Source: an uncultured Muribaculaceae bacterium (GTDB lineage: Bacteria > Bacteroidota > Bacteroidia > Bacteroidales > Muribaculaceae). From it: a DNA stretch of 64,000 nt. The notes under the pieces were generated by a model, which worked only from the letters and a program-made list of their open reading frames with translations, was not told where the DNA came from and made no database searches. The position numbers and the translations under genes were made by a program. This document shows, in pieces, positions 62,868 to 64,000 of this stretch. Numbering within the stretch: position 1 is the stretch's first letter; each line of letters starts with the position of its first letter. The stretch is taken from assembly GCA_910585755.1 (NCBI GenBank), contig CAJUFH010000001.1, forward strand, positions 47,019-111,018, in the 5' to 3' direction.

Positions 62868-63428
62868 ATGAAGAAGAAATTTCTGAGCCTGGCGATTATC
62901 GCTGCCGCTTTCACCGCTTTCAACGGAGTGGCCCAGACTAACGATAACAATAACGCCAAGGCTGTATGTGTAGCGCAGCAGTGTGGCAAACCCGGTAAGG
63001 GTTGTCCCAAGGAGGCATGCCCCTTCGACGGACTCAATATCACCGACGCCCAGAAGGCCCAGCTCCAGCAACTCAACGAGTCGCGCCGCGAAGCCCGCAA
63101 GGCACAGGCGGCCACTCAGAAGGCCGACAGGCAGCGTAACGACTCCGCCCGCATGGCTCAGCGCCGCGCCGACAAGAAAGAATACCTCGAGCAGGTAAAG
63201 GCAATCATCGGCCCCGACCAGTACGTTGTGTTCCTTGAAAATTTCTACGTCAACGGCGGAGGCCAGCACCGTCCCGGCGGCAAAGCCATGATTGGTCAGG
63301 GCCGTATGGCGAAAGCCCACGGCATGCGCCAGGCCGACCGCAAGATGAACGGCAAGCGCGGCGACCGCCCCTTCAAGGCTCAGGCCAAAGCCGCCAAAGC
63401 CCAGGCCTCTGACCCCGCTTCCAACTAA
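62868..63428 (+). CDS. Spy/CpxP-like periplasmic protein
   Basis: A 186-residue exported protein with a signal peptide (about 1-23, ending GVAQ). A Cys-rich patch follows (CVAQQCGKPGKGCPKEACP). Next is a helical region, LNITDAQKAQLQQLNESRRE..., whose LNxTDxQ opening is like Spy/CpxP chaperones or DUF4890. The tail is very basic and Gly/Ala/Lys-rich. It lies divergently from the sigma factor gene. Chaperone or metal-binding function is inferred. Confidence 0.7.
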   Translation: MKKKFLSLAIIAAAFTAFNGVAQTNDNNNAKAVCVAQQCGKPGKGCPKEACPFDGLNITDAQKAQLQQLNESRREARKAQAATQKADRQRNDSARMAQRRADKKEYLEQVKAIIGPDQYVVFLENFYVNGGGQHRPGGKAMIGQGRMAKAHGMRQADRKMNGKRGDRPFKAQAKAAKAQASDPASN

Positions 63429-63455
63429 CTGTCGGCCATTTAACATCCAATATAC

Positions 63456-63496
63456 CGCACAAAGCGGCGCGTCACCCCGATGCGCAGCTTTGTGCG
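63456..63496 (+). terminator. Terminator of the Spy-like gene
   Basis: CGCACAAAGC (63456-63465) and GCTTTGTGCG (63487-63496) form a ten-base stem, with a smaller inner stem, followed by TTCTTATT. Confidence 0.8.
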
Positions 63497-63520
63497 TTCT
63501 TATTGATATGTACCCGTATC

Positions 63521-63549
63521 AATCCGTCGCATCAGTGGGGAGCTTGCGA
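63521..63549. repeat. Degraded relative of the 167-bp repeat
   Basis: AATCCGTCGCATCAGTGGGG begins a segment almost identical to the first 20 bases of the repeats at 8784 and 9084, continuing AGC then diverging. An 'ACACGGATTTT' fragment recurs near 63628. Confidence 0.55.
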
Positions 63550-63760
63550 CCTTGAAATCCGTATGTCAACATCTTTTATATTCCTCTAGTACCGCGGCCT
63601 CTTGTCTCAATTTTGAAGGATAAGGACACACGGATTTTGTCATAGCGCAATGCGCTATGCACAGATGCGACTGATTTTAATAGATTTTCCTACTATACTC
63701 GGAGCGCCCGGTTTAGCGCTGAAGGCGCGGTGACAATCCGTCGTATGGTAATATAATATG
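63550..63760. other. Repeat-rich intergenic region, first part
   Basis: Non-coding. It holds a perfect small hairpin CATAGCGC-AAT-GCGCTATG (63641-63659) and other short G/C dyads. No gene, RNA family or transposase was recognised. Confidence 0.45.
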
Positions 63761-63860
63761 GGAGTGCCCGTAGGGTGCGGGTCTGTGGTAAAAATGGTTG
63801 CGTTGATGAGGTTGCGATTCGGGATGTCGTTACCACAGACCCGCACCCTCCGGGCGCTCC
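63761..63860. repeat. 31-bp near-perfect inverted repeat
   Basis: The 31 bases 63761-63791 match the complement of 63830-63860 at 29 positions, with a perfect 19-base inner part (GGGTGCGGGTCTGTGGTAA at 63773-63791). The 38-base spacer is less G/C-rich. It has no reading frame and would form a very stable hairpin. Confidence 0.85.
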
Positions 63861-64000
63861 GCGGACGAGCCCGACACCCACACCGCGCCTCGCACCTCCG
63901 GCGCTCGACACGGTGTTACGCACGGTCCCGCGCCCTCCGGGCGCTCCGTAGACGCACTTGATATAGCATCCCTTAAGGAGCTGTGTCATAATTATAACAC
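63861..64000. other. Repeat-rich intergenic region, last part
   Basis: Non-coding to the window edge. GCGCCCTCCGGGCGCTCCG-type units recur (near 63846 and 63930), echoing the flank of the 31-bp inverted repeat. No gene was seen. Confidence 0.45.

Overview
The window looks like a chromosomal segment of a moderately GC-rich member of the Bacteroidales, most plausibly a Muribaculaceae-type gut bacterium. This is an inference from gene content; no 16S rRNA gene is present. Supporting signs are Bacteroidetes-type promoters (TTTG, about 19 bp, then TAnnTTTG), families largely confined to the phylum (DUF3037, DUF3109, DUF4492, DUF4494, DUF5106, the DUF5103 type IX secretion plug), two proteins with type IX sorting-like C-termini, a lipoprotein with an acidic surface-export signal, and a GT3-type glycogen synthase. 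No rRNA, tRNA, CRISPR array or transposase gene was found.

Layout. 0-7 kb: the tail of a HipA-like kinase with a DUF3037 partner, argR, waaA-gltX, ilvE with an HD-domain gene, then lrgA-lrgB. 7.1-9.3 kb: an accessory patch, in which an AAA-type SMC-like ATPase and a small TOPRIM-like protein run directly into lrgA-lrgB through overlapping stop/start codons, followed by two 167-bp repeats exactly 300 bp apart. 9.4-15.2 kb: two large secreted proteins (a multidomain adhesin-like protein and an M6 metalloprotease). 15.4-20.9 kb: alanine dehydrogenase, VanZ-like protein, TlpA-like lipoprotein, acyl-CoA ligase, surface lipoprotein. 21-27.6 kb: typA-hisS-OMP-DUF5106-mnmA-ricin-type lectin, all co-directional. 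27.9-36.8 kb: bifunctional nuclease, NupG-like transporter, rsmE, kdsA, TPR protein and a GT4 / radical SAM / GT4 group. 36.9-41.2 kb: glycogen synthase and glycogen phosphorylase. 41.5-46.2 kb: an ECF sigma factor, then an alpha/beta hydrolase / membrane MurF-like ligase / Ddl cassette preceded by an unusual phased TGTTRC repeat array. 46.5-50.6 kb: guanine deaminase, PepSY-like protein, DUF3109, the type IX secretion plug and ung. 50.7-52.7 kb: a HindVP-like type II restriction-modification pair. 52.9-63.4 kb: OmpA-family protein, transketolase, FucP-like transporter, PLP-binding protein, DUF4494, DUF4492, a Crp-family regulator, UmuD-like protein, and a sigma factor with a membrane partner and a divergent Spy/CpxP-like protein. 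The last 500 bases are repeat-rich and non-coding.

How the genes fit together. waaA and kdsA both serve Kdo/lipid A-core synthesis; the two GT4 enzymes with a radical SAM/SPASM protein probably serve another surface glycan. The DUF5103 plug belongs to the export route that the M6 protease and the adhesin-like protein appear to use. glgP and the glycogen synthase form a storage-polysaccharide pair.

The best candidate for an undescribed system is the overlapping ATPase / TOPRIM-like / LrgA / LrgB operon (6.1-8.7 kb), which could join a nucleic-acid-sensing ATPase-nuclease module to a holin-like membrane pair. Other unexplained structure includes the phased TGTTRC array, three large non-coding inverted repeats (58.0, 60.8 and 63.8 kb), the membrane-anchored MurF cassette, and an ArgR with an altered arginine-binding motif.
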